A stretch of 64,000 nucleotides of DNA from Rotaria macrura. Taxonomy: Eukaryota > Rotifera > Eurotatoria > Philodinida > Philodinidae. Under the pieces are notes generated by a model, which had not been told where the DNA came from, made no database searches, and saw only the letters and a list, made by a program, of their open reading frames with translations. Positions within the stretch are counted from its first letter, which is position 1. Each line of letters begins with the position of its first letter. The stretch spans positions 1 to 64,000 of the forward strand of contig OENT01000540.1 of NCBI GenBank assembly GCA_900239685.1. Reading direction: 5' to 3'. Below are positions 51,101 to 61,492 of the stretch, in pieces. The position numbers and the translations under genes were made by a program.

Positions 51101-52020
51101 TAAGAGTTGAAAACAAGTAGAAAGATACGAAAACTATCTACCTCTAATAATCGACAGAATAACTTGTAAATTAAAATCAACACTTACATCATCATACAGT
51201 AGCTTTTGATAAAGGAGAGGGGGGGGGGGCGGGCTGAGAATTTCTTTTCGTGACTCTTTTTCTCAAACCATATGTTGAACCAACAAAGAAACAAACAGAA
51301 AAAGTATTTTCAATATTAATACTTCATGGAGATAACGACAATTGAAAGAAATACACTGTATAAAAATCTCGACAGGGAACGAATACTGAGCACCCTGGCT
51401 TCACCACTGCTTGTTGTTTTTGATTTATTTCGCAATGAGCTATGGTAACATTATTTACATAAATGCTTATGTATAATTATAGACTAGTTTCTTATACAGA
51501 TAATAACTCAAAACGTTGACCTTTGACAGCTATAATGAGGAATCATTCTGTCATTATGTTTTAGTTTCGAACATTAATCAAAATGTATTGACAAAAAGAT
51601 AGGTTTACTTTTGTCTATGAGCACACATTCTTACGCTTTTGTTTCACCGTAAATATCCAAGGTAGTTATTATATCCACATCATTCCTCACTATAAACATG
51701 TATGATGGATAGGTAGAAAAATGAAAGTATTCATTTCCAGACGTTGAAGGTTGATTGCTCAGCCAGCATTAAAAAACAACATTCTTTTTTTTTTTCATTC
51801 GAGGAATGAGTTACTGAAATTTTATTTTTAGTTTGATGTCAATCTGCGAAATAGAAATTGATTCATTTCAAAATAGAGAAACTGACAGAAAAAAAACCGA
51901 ACAATATTTTGCTAAAGCCATCAGCGACCTCTCCTAGAATGTTTATTTTTGAATGGTCAAAATAAATAAGCCATAGAATAGATTAGATTTGATTTCTACA
52001 TATTTGCTGCTAGCCGATTA
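48118..52020. other. 3.9-kb intergenic region
   Basis: No supported gene. A (TA)n tract follows the calcineurin stop at about 48210-48242. An exon-like pair at 49185-49225 and 49296-49367 is flanked by splice signals but unrecognised. An 11-G run at 51219-51229 sits in a possible decayed hAT-like element (51197-51409). Confidence 0.45.
51197..51409. mobile_element. possible decayed hAT-like element with an 11-G run
   Basis: The left end starts CAGTAGC and leads into a G11-C-GGG tract followed by GGGCTGAGAATTTC. The right end, on the other strand, reads CAGTGGTGAAGCCAGGG then TGCTCAGTATTCG, so the subterminal blocks are roughly inverted copies. Flanks show no matching 8-bp duplication, so the call is tentative. 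Confidence 0.25.
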
Positions 52021-52626
52021 TCATTCGAGGTATACAGCGTAAACAATTACGACAGCAATCATATCTTGAGTTTCATAATTAACTGATATCATATTATCCG
52101 TTTTCGGATCCCATAAACAACGTGATGCAATGCGTAAGAGTTCTCCAAATTTTTGTCCAATAACTGTTTGAACGATAATTTTATAACGTGGCAATTGAAA
52201 ATTTCTCATTAATTGATGGACATTTCTTGTTATGTCTTTAACAAGTTCATTTACAGTGTTAGCATCATATTTTTTATCTTTTAGTCGATCAATCAATACT
52301 TCGAGTACTTTAGGGTGTACACGATAAGGACGAAAACGATATTCATTATCAGGCTCCATCCGGTATGTATTGGGTCGAGGATGATTAGGTAAAGGTAACA
52401 TCGAAGATTTCCTGCTACCCATTGACATTGATAAACGTCGAAAAACGGATTGACGACGTTCAGGATTTGCTGCTGCTGCAGCGGCTGCCGCCGCTACAGA
52501 TACGGTTGGTCCAGAGCCGATTACTGCGGCATGAATTTCATCGCGTGCTCCATGTGGTGGTACAGTTGTTTTCATAGTCACTGTACCATGAGGTTCAGAA
52601 GTAACGTTCAGCCGACGATCAGCCAT
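52021..52626 (-). CDS. Tctex-type dynein light chain
   Basis: An intronless frame of 201 residues from ATG 52626. The N-terminal ~85 residues are low complexity, with nine consecutive Ala (mixed GCN codons) and basic Ser-rich segments. The C-terminal ~110 residues are a Tctex1/DYNLT domain, recognisable by IPRYKI-like PRYKIIVQTVIG, SRCLWDP and the terminal VYAVYLE. Such light chains dimerise and link cargo or axonemal complexes to dynein; the extended N-terminus resembles the TCTEX1D/DYNLT5-type members. It is head-to-head with GUCD1, with 360 bp between start codons. Confidence 0.9.
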   Translation of the reverse strand: MADRRLNVTSEPHGTVTMKTTVPPHGARDEIHAAVIGSGPTVSVAAAAAAAAANPERRQSVFRRLSMSMGSRKSSMLPLPNHPRPNTYRMEPDNEYRFRPYRVHPKVLEVLIDRLKDKKYDANTVNELVKDITRNVHQLMRNFQLPRYKIIVQTVIGQKFGELLRIASRCLWDPKTDNMISVNYETQDMIAVVIVYAVYLE

Positions 52627-52986
52627 CAACACAATGTCTTAGTTATTTAAGCGATTCAGTTGTAAGTTCGACCCGAATGATGTTGATGTTGTTTGATAGA
52701 ATCAAATTTCTTTTTTCTTCTTTCTTTTTTCTTCTTTTGCTATCGTCTGTTGTTACTTTAAATTTTGATTTGTTTCTCATCACACATAAAGTGTTCTCAA
52801 TTTTTTTCTCTCCTTCTTTTCCTCATATTCTTGTACACAGCGTATGTGGTTGAGTATTGACATATGATGGAAGCACCTAGCGACGAGAAGCACTATGGGT
52901 GTTTGTCTGTGAGAAGTGAAAGAACGCGATTGTTCTTCAATTAAGGTTAGTAGCTATTATTAATTTTCTTTTCTCCTTTTCAGATA
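52627..52986. promoter_or_regulatory. divergent intergenic region, shared promoter candidate
   Basis: The 360 bp between the divergent starts of the dynein light chain and GUCD1 contains long TTCTTT tracts and a TTTTCTCCTTTTCAG acceptor ending 3 nt before the GUCD1 ATG. No core promoter motif is certain. Co-regulation is inferred only from the layout. Confidence 0.4.
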
Positions 52987-53643
52987 ATGACTCTTACTCT
53001 ATCAGTAAAACATCTTAAACAAGAGTCGAATTGGGATTGTGGTATAACATGTTTAAAAATGTTAATCAATTATTATCATTTGGATTTGTTATCATTTGAG
53101 TATTTATTAAATTCATACGAGTGTAATAAAAGTACATGGACCATTGATTTACTGCATCTTCTTCATCTATCAGGCATACGTGCCGTACTACATACAATAA
53201 CGATAGGTTGTTCATCAACATATGACAATGTACCTTATTATAAAGGACCGATTAGTCAAGATCGAGATCGAGTTAATAAATTATTCATTCAAGAAGCATC
53301 GAATGTTCGACTTGGTTCATTAGATTGGTTGACTATGAAACAGCATTTGATTGAACAACAGATACCGTGTCTAGTTCTAGTCGATGCAGCTAAACTTGAA
53401 TGTGATGTATGTAAACGAGGAATGTTGAATCGATTGATGAATAAATTAGTTTCAAAACTATCGTCATATCAAGGTCATTACATACTTGTTATTGGTTATG
53501 AAACGAACGAAAATAATGAATTCATTCATTATGTTGATCCAGCTAGAAACGATGAATTATGTATAACAACACAAGAAAAGTTTGATCTAGCACGAACAGC
53601 TTTTGGAACTGATGAAGATATTATTCTTTGTTATAAAAAATAG
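52987..53643 (+). CDS. GUCD1: GUCD1-like papain-fold protein
   Basis: An intronless frame of 218 residues. The family match is clear from NWDCGITCLKM (Cys nucleophile position), STWTIDLLHLL, the DRVNKLF segment, YQGHYILVIGY (His) and the C-terminal RTAFGTDEDIILCY. GUCD1 proteins are named for a guanylyl-cyclase-like annotation, but the fold is papain-like; the mammalian gene is linked to liver regeneration and growth control. Biochemistry is not settled by the sequence. A CAG acceptor lies 3 nt before the ATG, suggesting a 5'-UTR intron or a trans-splice. AATAAA lies at 53677, 34 nt after the stop. Confidence 0.92.
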   Translation: MTLTLSVKHLKQESNWDCGITCLKMLINYYHLDLLSFEYLLNSYECNKSTWTIDLLHLLHLSGIRAVLHTITIGCSSTYDNVPYYKGPISQDRDRVNKLFIQEASNVRLGSLDWLTMKQHLIEQQIPCLVLVDAAKLECDVCKRGMLNRLMNKLVSKLSSYQGHYILVIGYETNENNEFIHYVDPARNDELCITTQEKFDLARTAFGTDEDIILCYKK

Positions 53644-56600
53644 ACAAGTTCAGAGGTCTATTTATTTCATATGTCAAATAAATATGTATATACATATATA
53701 TTTTTTTTTTCGTTGCTACTATTACGCTTAGTATCACCATCGTTATTATTTTTTTCTCGAGTAATCAAATTTGCACGTAATTTTTTTTCCTTTTTGTTTA
53801 TTTTTTGCCGAATAAAACAAAAGTGAATTAAATAGATCTTTTGAAATGGTTGGTCATAGATTGTTATTCTTTAATTAAGTTCGTTTGTTTTGAAGAATGT
53901 ATGAGTTAACCTAAGCTTGAATCTCTATGACTTGTATGTTGTGAGGAGAGAGAAAGAGAGCCAAAGTTTCTATTATTATTATTATTCATGATTTACTTTA
54001 CTTTCTCCTCAAGTGCATAGGGTAATGGATATTTGCTTTTTTTTAAGGGTCTTTTTATATTGCTGTTTGTTTAAACATAATGGATTGCTTTCTATTCATC
54101 CGATAGAAGCATTCTTTTTTCAACAAGCATATTGTTCTGGTCACTTGAATATGAGATATATTTGCAATAATTGCTCAGAAGTAAATAATCTATTCAATAA
54201 TATAACTTCTATAAAATATTGAAGAATTTCATAGTCAGTATGTACTCGATTTGGAGTGTGCATAGAAAAGAATGGAAATCAGTGCAAAATATTTGCTATC
54301 CTTTTCTTGTCAAACACTTTTTTTGGTTCTATTTTTTTATTCCCGAATTCAAAAAGCCTCATTTGAAATCCATAGAAAATAAAAATGAAACTATTGACAC
54401 AAAAAGAATGCTGCGAAACATATGATTTATTGTTTGTTTCTTGTGTGGAATAAATATGTAAATGCTTTTTTACATAGAATATTTTAGTAAAGTTACTGTT
54501 ATGAAACATGATGGACGAGGAAAATCAAACATAAATATTATAGAAATCTGTATCATGTATTTCTTTCGTTTTTTGAAGTGACCACAAGAAACATGATCCT
54601 ACTATCGATATTTTAGTAAAGAGACTTGTCTAAGAACATCAACAACTGTTAAAAAGGTTTGCTTCGACATGTCTCTGAGTATGACTTACATGTACACATT
54701 AGCAAAATAACAGATGCCTTAAAAGCACTTCTTTCTATCACAGAACGTGACAGATGTCTTAGCAACACTCTACCCCTTTCTGTTCTCACCTGCGGTGTTA
54801 TACACGATATATGTATATTCTGTCAAACACTCTATCAATCCAGTTTCATTATTATCTATGAAAAGTTTCTTAGATGGATTGATTTAAAGAATAATACAAG
54901 ACACTACCCGCATATAGATAGTACGAAACAATACTAAATTGTAATTTGAACAGCAATTACATCGATGTTTTCAAATGATTGAGTTGCTTTATTTTTTAGA
55001 AAGTAATCAATTAATAAATGAAACCTTCCTTTTCTGCTAGATCATCACCAAAGGGAATATAAGAGATAGTGATTTACATTAAACCGTAAGATTTTGTTCG
55101 TGTGAATATAGTTATCAAATCTGAATAAGTACTCTACGCTTTAAGTCATTGAATGATAATATCTAACATGATTTTTTCCAAAAAATCAACAACGACGTAG
55201 AGAAAATGAATATAATCTATTCAAGACGCCCTATTCATCGTACTAAACTAGAATATCTCTGCTTTGATTTACATAACGAATTGTTGCTGATAAAAACTAG
55301 ATGGTACTCGAGCTTCACTGGACTACGAAATGTGGTGCGAAGCACATTCGAAATTCGAAAAAAGTGTTTTGTTTACGAAATGAATGATTTCTTTGTCTAT
55401 AGCTAACACGTCTATGTTCGGTTTAATTTTGTTAGTTCATATAGTTTTGTTTTATTCTTTTTTTCGAAATGAAAAATTAGAATAATATAGCAGTTTAGTT
55501 CTGATTATTTTATTGATTCATCTGGTTTCATTTAACAGACTTAAGACATGAATCTTATAGTACAACTGAGTGTTTATGATTGTTAGTATTTTCTGTTTTT
55601 CAGCTTCCCAGACGAATTTGTGATAGTCTTCTTCGTTCATAGTATAGACGAGATACTTTTGAAATCAATCTTTTAAGAATGTTTTGGATTATTCTTTAAT
55701 CATTGACGCATTTATCAACTTTGCTCATGTGACGTATTGTACCTATCATATCTTTATTAATAAGACAAACGATATCTGAAGAAATTGTCGTAGCTTCCAA
55801 TAGTCGTTTGTATCCTTTCTTTCTTGTATTTAAGTTACTTTTGATCGATTTGTTTTTTTACATACCATTTTCAATTTGTTAAAATTTAAAACAATTTAAT
55901 TCAAGAATGTTTATCGTTTCTCAACAAGATCAAGCTTCTATTTAAACTGAATACGTTTCAATATATCTTGCTATGTAACGTTTCTATCTTTTAACTTTGC
56001 GAGTAGTGATACTATACGTTTCTTTCAAGCTATATCTTCTTTTTGCTATGTGAAGATACACTGGATTCTAAGTAAGAAACTTAATAATGTGTGAAACAGA
56101 TTCCTTTCAATAAAATCTTCTTTATTACTCAGTGTAGATATACTCGATACCAAGTAAGAAAATGTTTTTAGTGCACAAAACACAATCACTATATGATGAT
56201 GAAATATTTAATTTCCTTTTGTTAATAAAACATATATAAAGCATTAAATCTAAAATAACACGACATAAAACATTTTAAATTCAATATCTTAAGTGAATAT
56301 AACGGATGTAAATACATTTCATAGGAAAAATGAAAACAAAACAGTTTTATGTACTCATTTAATAAATTTGATCAGACATATGAGAAGCTATGGGCATAAA
56401 AGCTCTATGAGCAATTAGCAACAATTGTTTAGAATATGATTATCTGCATTCGTGCGTTTGAATTACAAGAAAAGTTAACATTTGACCGATTTGTAAATCT
56501 ATCGACCAATATGAGCGTTATTTTAAGTTTCAAAAGACTAAAGTCGAATGAATGTTTGAATATCTCTGATTCATTATCTATAATCAGCTGTCTCACGTAT

Positions 56601-57076
56601 TAACGAAAGACTGATGACTAACTTTAGATGTTGACGTCATTTTTAATATCTTGAAGCCTAAAAACTGAAATTTACATGAAAATTTGTGACTTTGGAACGA
56701 TATTTGGCAGTTAACAGAACCTTTGATTACAGATTTGAAAAAACAAGGGAGCATGTCAATCTCGACACTATCAGTTTACGTTTGCATGGGAAATTTCTGA
56801 TTTTCGATTCTCGTGATCATTAGGCCACAAAATGACAAAAAAAATGCGTACACGAGAAATAAAGAAAAAAAGAAAACTCGCGCACGATTACATAAATGCT
56901 GTGCTTCGCACTGCATTACCTTCAGATGAGAAAAAAACAAACGAACTTTTTCTTAGCACCGTAAACATATAATTACTCTGATTTTACGTGTTTTTCGTTT
57001 TCGCATACTGAGTAACTATGGTTTTTATTTTTCTATTCAAGTCTTATGTTGTTACAAATTAAGCTAGAAAAAATTC
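53644..57076. other. 3.4-kb intergenic region
   Basis: No gene is supported. Short frames at 54659-54937 and 55206-55406 resemble nothing known. Two diverged ~30-bp direct repeats containing CTAAGTAAGAAA/CCAAGTAAGAAA lie near 56050-56080 and 56130-56160. Confidence 0.4.
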
Positions 57077-57384
57077 ATGTTCAATTTATTATGTTCATTG
57101 TTTATTTTGATCATTTCTATGAAATTGGCTATGCCTGTTCAATGTAATTGCTTTTGTCGAAATAAACCAATAAATGTATTTTATCCGTAAGTATATTGTT
57201 TTTCGTTGTTATATTCTATCATAAAAAATTCTTGTCGAATAAGTCTAGAAAATCATGTACTGAATGCACAATAGATTCTTGTAAAAAGAATAATATAAAA
57301 GGCATTGCTGGATGGTGTCTATTTGGTTTACAAGTGGCTAATTGTAGAGAATTTAAAACAATACCATTAATACCTCTTGATTGA
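57077..57384 (+). CDS. small secreted cysteine-rich peptide, two exons
   Basis: Exons 57077-57186 and 57249-57384, separated by a 62-nt GTAAGT...TCTAG intron, join in phase to 81 residues. The first ~22 residues are a good signal peptide (MFNLLCSLFILIISMKLAMP). The remaining ~59 residues contain eight cysteines at positions 23, 25, 27, 40, 43, 48, 60 and 69, an even number suited to four disulfides, beginning with a CxCxC cluster. The mature part is basic. I do not recognise the family; its role is unknown. The presence of a matching donor, acceptor, phase and signal peptide makes chance unlikely. Confidence 0.6.
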
Positions 57385-57682
57385 CAATATAACATAAGAT
57401 TATTTTCTTTCATTCGATCGTAGTCTTTCATGTTTTTAATAAATGATTTTATTTTTACATGAATACGAAACATAGGAAATCCTATAATGTTTTACATAGG
57501 AGAATTTATTGAATTCGTAATCATCGCATTCGAATATATGATGATTGCTTTATTTTTGTCGGAATCTATGGTGGTCGTTTTTAGTTCAAAAATGATGTAT
57601 CGAGAATGCTACACATAGTATGTCCACTAACATCATATAACAGTTCGTCATTAAGCTGAAGTTATTCATTTGATCATGATTC

Positions 57683-58388
57683 AATGAGACTTATTCGCGA
57701 AGAAGAGATGGCCACGCTTATGTATAAAATAGTGGCCATATTGGTTGATATGTTGCTAAGAGCGGCTTATTTCCTTTTATCTATCTTTCGCAATCGTCTT
57801 TCTGGCATAGAGTGTCCACTTCTCACCTTCTCTCTTCTCCTCCCTCTTAATTGTGTTATCCTTTTGATGTTATCTTCTCCCTTTCGATTTTATACAGAAA
57901 TGATTAAAATACTCGAAAAATAGAAAGTTGAATTCATGTTTATTTCTCATTATCCCAATAATCAAGCATAAAAAATTATGATGAANNNNNNNNNNNNNNN
58001 NNNNNNNNNNNNNNNNNNNNNNNNNNNNNNNNNNNNNNNNNNNNNNNNNNNNNNNNNNNNNNNNNNNNNNNNNNNNNNNNNNNNNTTCATCATAATTTTT
58101 TATGCTTGATTATTGGGATAATGAGAAATAAACATGAATTCAACTTTCTATTTTTCGAGTATTTTAATCATTTCTGTATAAAATCGAAAGGGAGAAGATA
58201 ACATCAAAAGGATAACACAATTAAGAGGGAGGAGAAGAGAGAAGGTGAGAAGTGGACACTCTATGCCAGAAAGACGATTGCGAAAGATAGATAAAAGGAA
58301 ATAAGCCGCTCTTAGCAACATGTCAACCAATATGGCCACTATTTTATACATAAGCGTGGCCAACACGTCTTCGCGAATAAGTCTCATT
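57683..58388. repeat. 303-bp inverted repeat centred on an assembly gap
   Basis: The left arm (57683-57985) and right arm (58086-58388) are reverse complements with about 4 mismatches (about 98.7% identity). Three mismatches cluster near the outer end and one lies further in. The arms meet exactly at the two edges of a 100-N run. Both arms carry the same hydrophobic ~79-codon frame, probably not a real gene. The structure may be a fold-back element, a genomic palindrome, or two scaffold ends joined from allelic copies. Confidence 0.9.
57986..58085. other. assembly gap of 100 N
   Basis: Exactly 100 undetermined bases, the conventional size for a gap of unknown length. Because both flanks are inverted copies, linkage of the sequence right of this point to the left part is less certain than elsewhere. 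Confidence 0.99.
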
Positions 58389-58998
58389 AGTGTTCTGCAA
58401 TACAGCTTGACTCGGTATCGAATCAAATATCAATGTTAATCTAGCGTCCCATTCCACGTCTTTTTCTTCGAAAACTCCTCGTTTTTTTCTGTAGAGTTAG
58501 GATGTCAGTATAAATAGAGTCAACATGTATCAGTTATTCATAATCACCTGGTCCATTCATCTCTAGTCAACGTTAATAGTATGCTACTCTATTTCGTCGA
58601 GGCAATTTTATGGGTATATGAAGAGAATGAATGTGCCTTTTGCCATCGACACATTCTCATTTCGTTCTGTCACATTTCATAATAATTTGGATACATCACG
58701 CATGCCTTTCTACATAGTCTTGTTTCTCAGATGCCTAATCATAAAACGAACTTCAAGCTATCATGACTGAATAAGTCTGATAGAAATGGAAATTTAGTCA
58801 AAAATTGGTTAAAACAAGGTACCTCGAAAACAAATTTTTTTTTCATTACATCGTACAGGTGAATTAGACTGTTCCAACAAAGATTGAAAAGCTGTTGAAC
58901 AGTACATGTAGAACGAAAAACACAAAAAGAACATAAATGTTTTAGAAAACAATTCGCAATTTACTTTTTCTATCCCAGCAATAACATCATTATCAAGT

Positions 58999-59277
58999 AT
59001 GTCAATAAGCACTGTTCAATTAATTGATCTCAGTAAATCATTGTCATTCGATGATCGAATGACAAAGACCAAAGTTTTATGGGCACTGAAATCGGTTCAG
59101 CATGGTTTTATCCATAGAAATTCTAGTAATACTTGTATACTATTTTGTGAAATGTTTTCTGACTCTAAAATTGCGCAAAAATTTTCCATTCAACATTCGA
59201 AAATGTCGTACATCATTTCACATGGTCTCGGTCCATATTTCCGTAATCAATTAGTTGAAGATATTAAAATTTCATGA
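58999..59277 (+). pseudogene. fragment resembling a hAT/DUF-type transposon protein
   Basis: A 92-residue frame from ATG 58999 contains KVLWALKSVQ, a CEMFSDSKIAQKFS stretch and a terminal MSYIISHGLGPYF block. This arrangement resembles an N-terminal segment I associate with hAT-related proteins in invertebrate genomes. The rest of such a protein is missing after the stop. A CCCAG acceptor-like site lies about 25 nt upstream. It may be a transposon remnant or a small derived gene; recognition is by eye only. Confidence 0.35.
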
Positions 59278-61492
59278 ATAGAAAGATATCGTGATTCAAC
59301 TTTTTATCAAATTTGTAATGAATTTATAGAATAAACTGAACAGTATTCGTGTTGATATAAAGTAAAAGATTGAAATCTGGACAATAATTGAAAATATCTT
59401 CGGCGCAAGAATGTTTTCTCCTAGTAGAAAAACCTTTTGTTGAGATTACGATCGAGCAACTTATGACTTGTTCAATTCACTAGTATAAATATATACTATT
59501 AGTATGAATTTATTAATGTTCTCCTACTTAGTTATTATGTATAGCAATACAACATGTGAATATTGTTGAAGTTTGTCGAAATTCATCGCTTTTTCTTTTA
59601 GATGTATATTGCTGATTCACATAAATCTCAACCAATTTACTATAGAATAGACAAAAAGCTTTAATGTGACTGAGTTATGAATTCAATTTTTATCATAGAG
59701 AGTGTTAATGAAAATTTCATATCTAGATTATATGTTGATTGAATTTTCATATCGAACACGAAGTGGTTCTTCGTTTGGAAATAACAGAAAATAAAACAAA
59801 ATACTAGCAATCGGTAGTTAATTGAAAACATTACTTAGCGCATTTGGGTTTACATTTTTTTCCTCGAAAAATAATCACGTATATTATAGGATGAGATTAA
59901 GAATTTTATATATATTTTTTATTGGTTCATACGAAGAATCTTACAACAGAATTTAGTAAAATAAATCTTTACTGTTCAAGTTTCGTGTTTAATTATATAT
60001 TTCGAACTTCTAGATTTACTCTATAGTGTATATTCGTGTCCAATGAATATTTATTATTTTATTTCTCCCCGAAAAATTATGATCATATCGAATAAAACAT
60101 GATATTATGAACAATTAGGAGCAAAACCGAAATAGAAAATGACGGATAGTGGTGTTCAAGTTTTGACAGTAAATCGAATTAGGATTGATAAAGTAACAGA
60201 AAAAAAAAGCTATTTTGTACATAAATTCGTTTCAATTAAAAAAGATTTAATCAATCATGAATATCTAAGCGTCAAAGTGAATGTCTCATACCTGTGAGTA
60301 ACAGCATAGATTCATAGAATATATAGATGTTCTTAATTTATGTTAAAGATTGATTTAAAGAGAATAATCAACGTACGATGCAGGTGATAACTATTTCTCT
60401 TTTCTTTGCACGTGGTTATCTTAGCATAAAAAAGTATGATTCCATTTAAAAACTATCATAGATCAGTGATACCGTTATTTTTCGTCTATAATCATGTCAT
60501 TAATATTCATACTATGTTGTTCTCATGCGAATAATTGATAAGAATATTTACTCGTATACTTAGTATTTTAGTATATCATGTCAGCGATAAGAAGTTTCTT
60601 CTATCATCAGTGAAAGTTACCATGATGTATAAATACACATCTAAATTAATTATTCTTAAAATATTCTTCTCAGTTGGTATGGGTCTTCGATCAACGTTCA
60701 ATAGTAACAAATCTATCGATAGCATTTTGTGAAATTCAATTTATAAGAGTAAAAATTTATTTTTGCACTTCGATTACGTTGAGAATTCGATTAAAGATAC
60801 TTTATGCGAAAATTTTCAAATAGCGTTTTTTTGTCACGTATTATTCGACAGATATACGCTAATCACATTTTAATTGATAGTCACGTGAAAAAGTCAATCT
60901 CTATTTCGAATATATGTATGCAACGTAAAGTAATCCTTGAAAATAATCACGATGAAAAGTGAATATTTTTATATCACGTGTTTTTGTCTGAAATAACTTA
61001 TGTCATGGACAATAGTTATAATACCATTATAATTTATTGCAACGAAAGCAACAAAGAATGTCTTACACAAGTTAAATGTTTGATCGAGTAAAAGAAAACG
61101 ACCTAAATACTCAATCGAGTATATCGATAGCTACACATATAGTGAACCGTTTTTAAATTGTTAAAATATGATTGACTGCATATTTATACACATGGTTGAT
61201 AATTTTATAGATTTCGATTCAAATTTTTATTGAGAAATTCAATACATCATAGGTTTATCATTGTAGATGATTTACTGTTTAATCATCAAGTACTTATATT
61301 ATTGACAAATTATTTAACATAAATGCCAACCAAACAAAAATCAATTTCTTGGCTTTATTAAAAGAATAGGAAAAAAAACACGTAAGAGTCAATTGAAAAA
61401 ATAAGCAAATAATAAAAATCGAAAATTGTCGTAACCATTTATTATCAATAGTTAGTCATTACATTTTGTTTTAGTTGACATTGTCTATAAGA
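59278..61492. other. 2.2-kb intergenic region
   Basis: AT-rich DNA without a supported gene. A short palindromic TAGTATAAATATATACTA-type tract lies near 59480-59500. The frame at 60535-60732 is unrecognised. Confidence 0.45.

Noticed and set aside
57219-57473. 84-codon minus-strand frame over the cysteine-rich gene
   Set aside because: It is the antisense shadow of exon 2; the plus strand has signal peptide, intron and cysteine pattern.
57684-58426. The duplicated hydrophobic ~79-codon frame in both palindrome arms as a gene
   Set aside because: It is identical because the arms are copies, has no recognisable domain, and the mismatches alter amino acids without signs of constraint.
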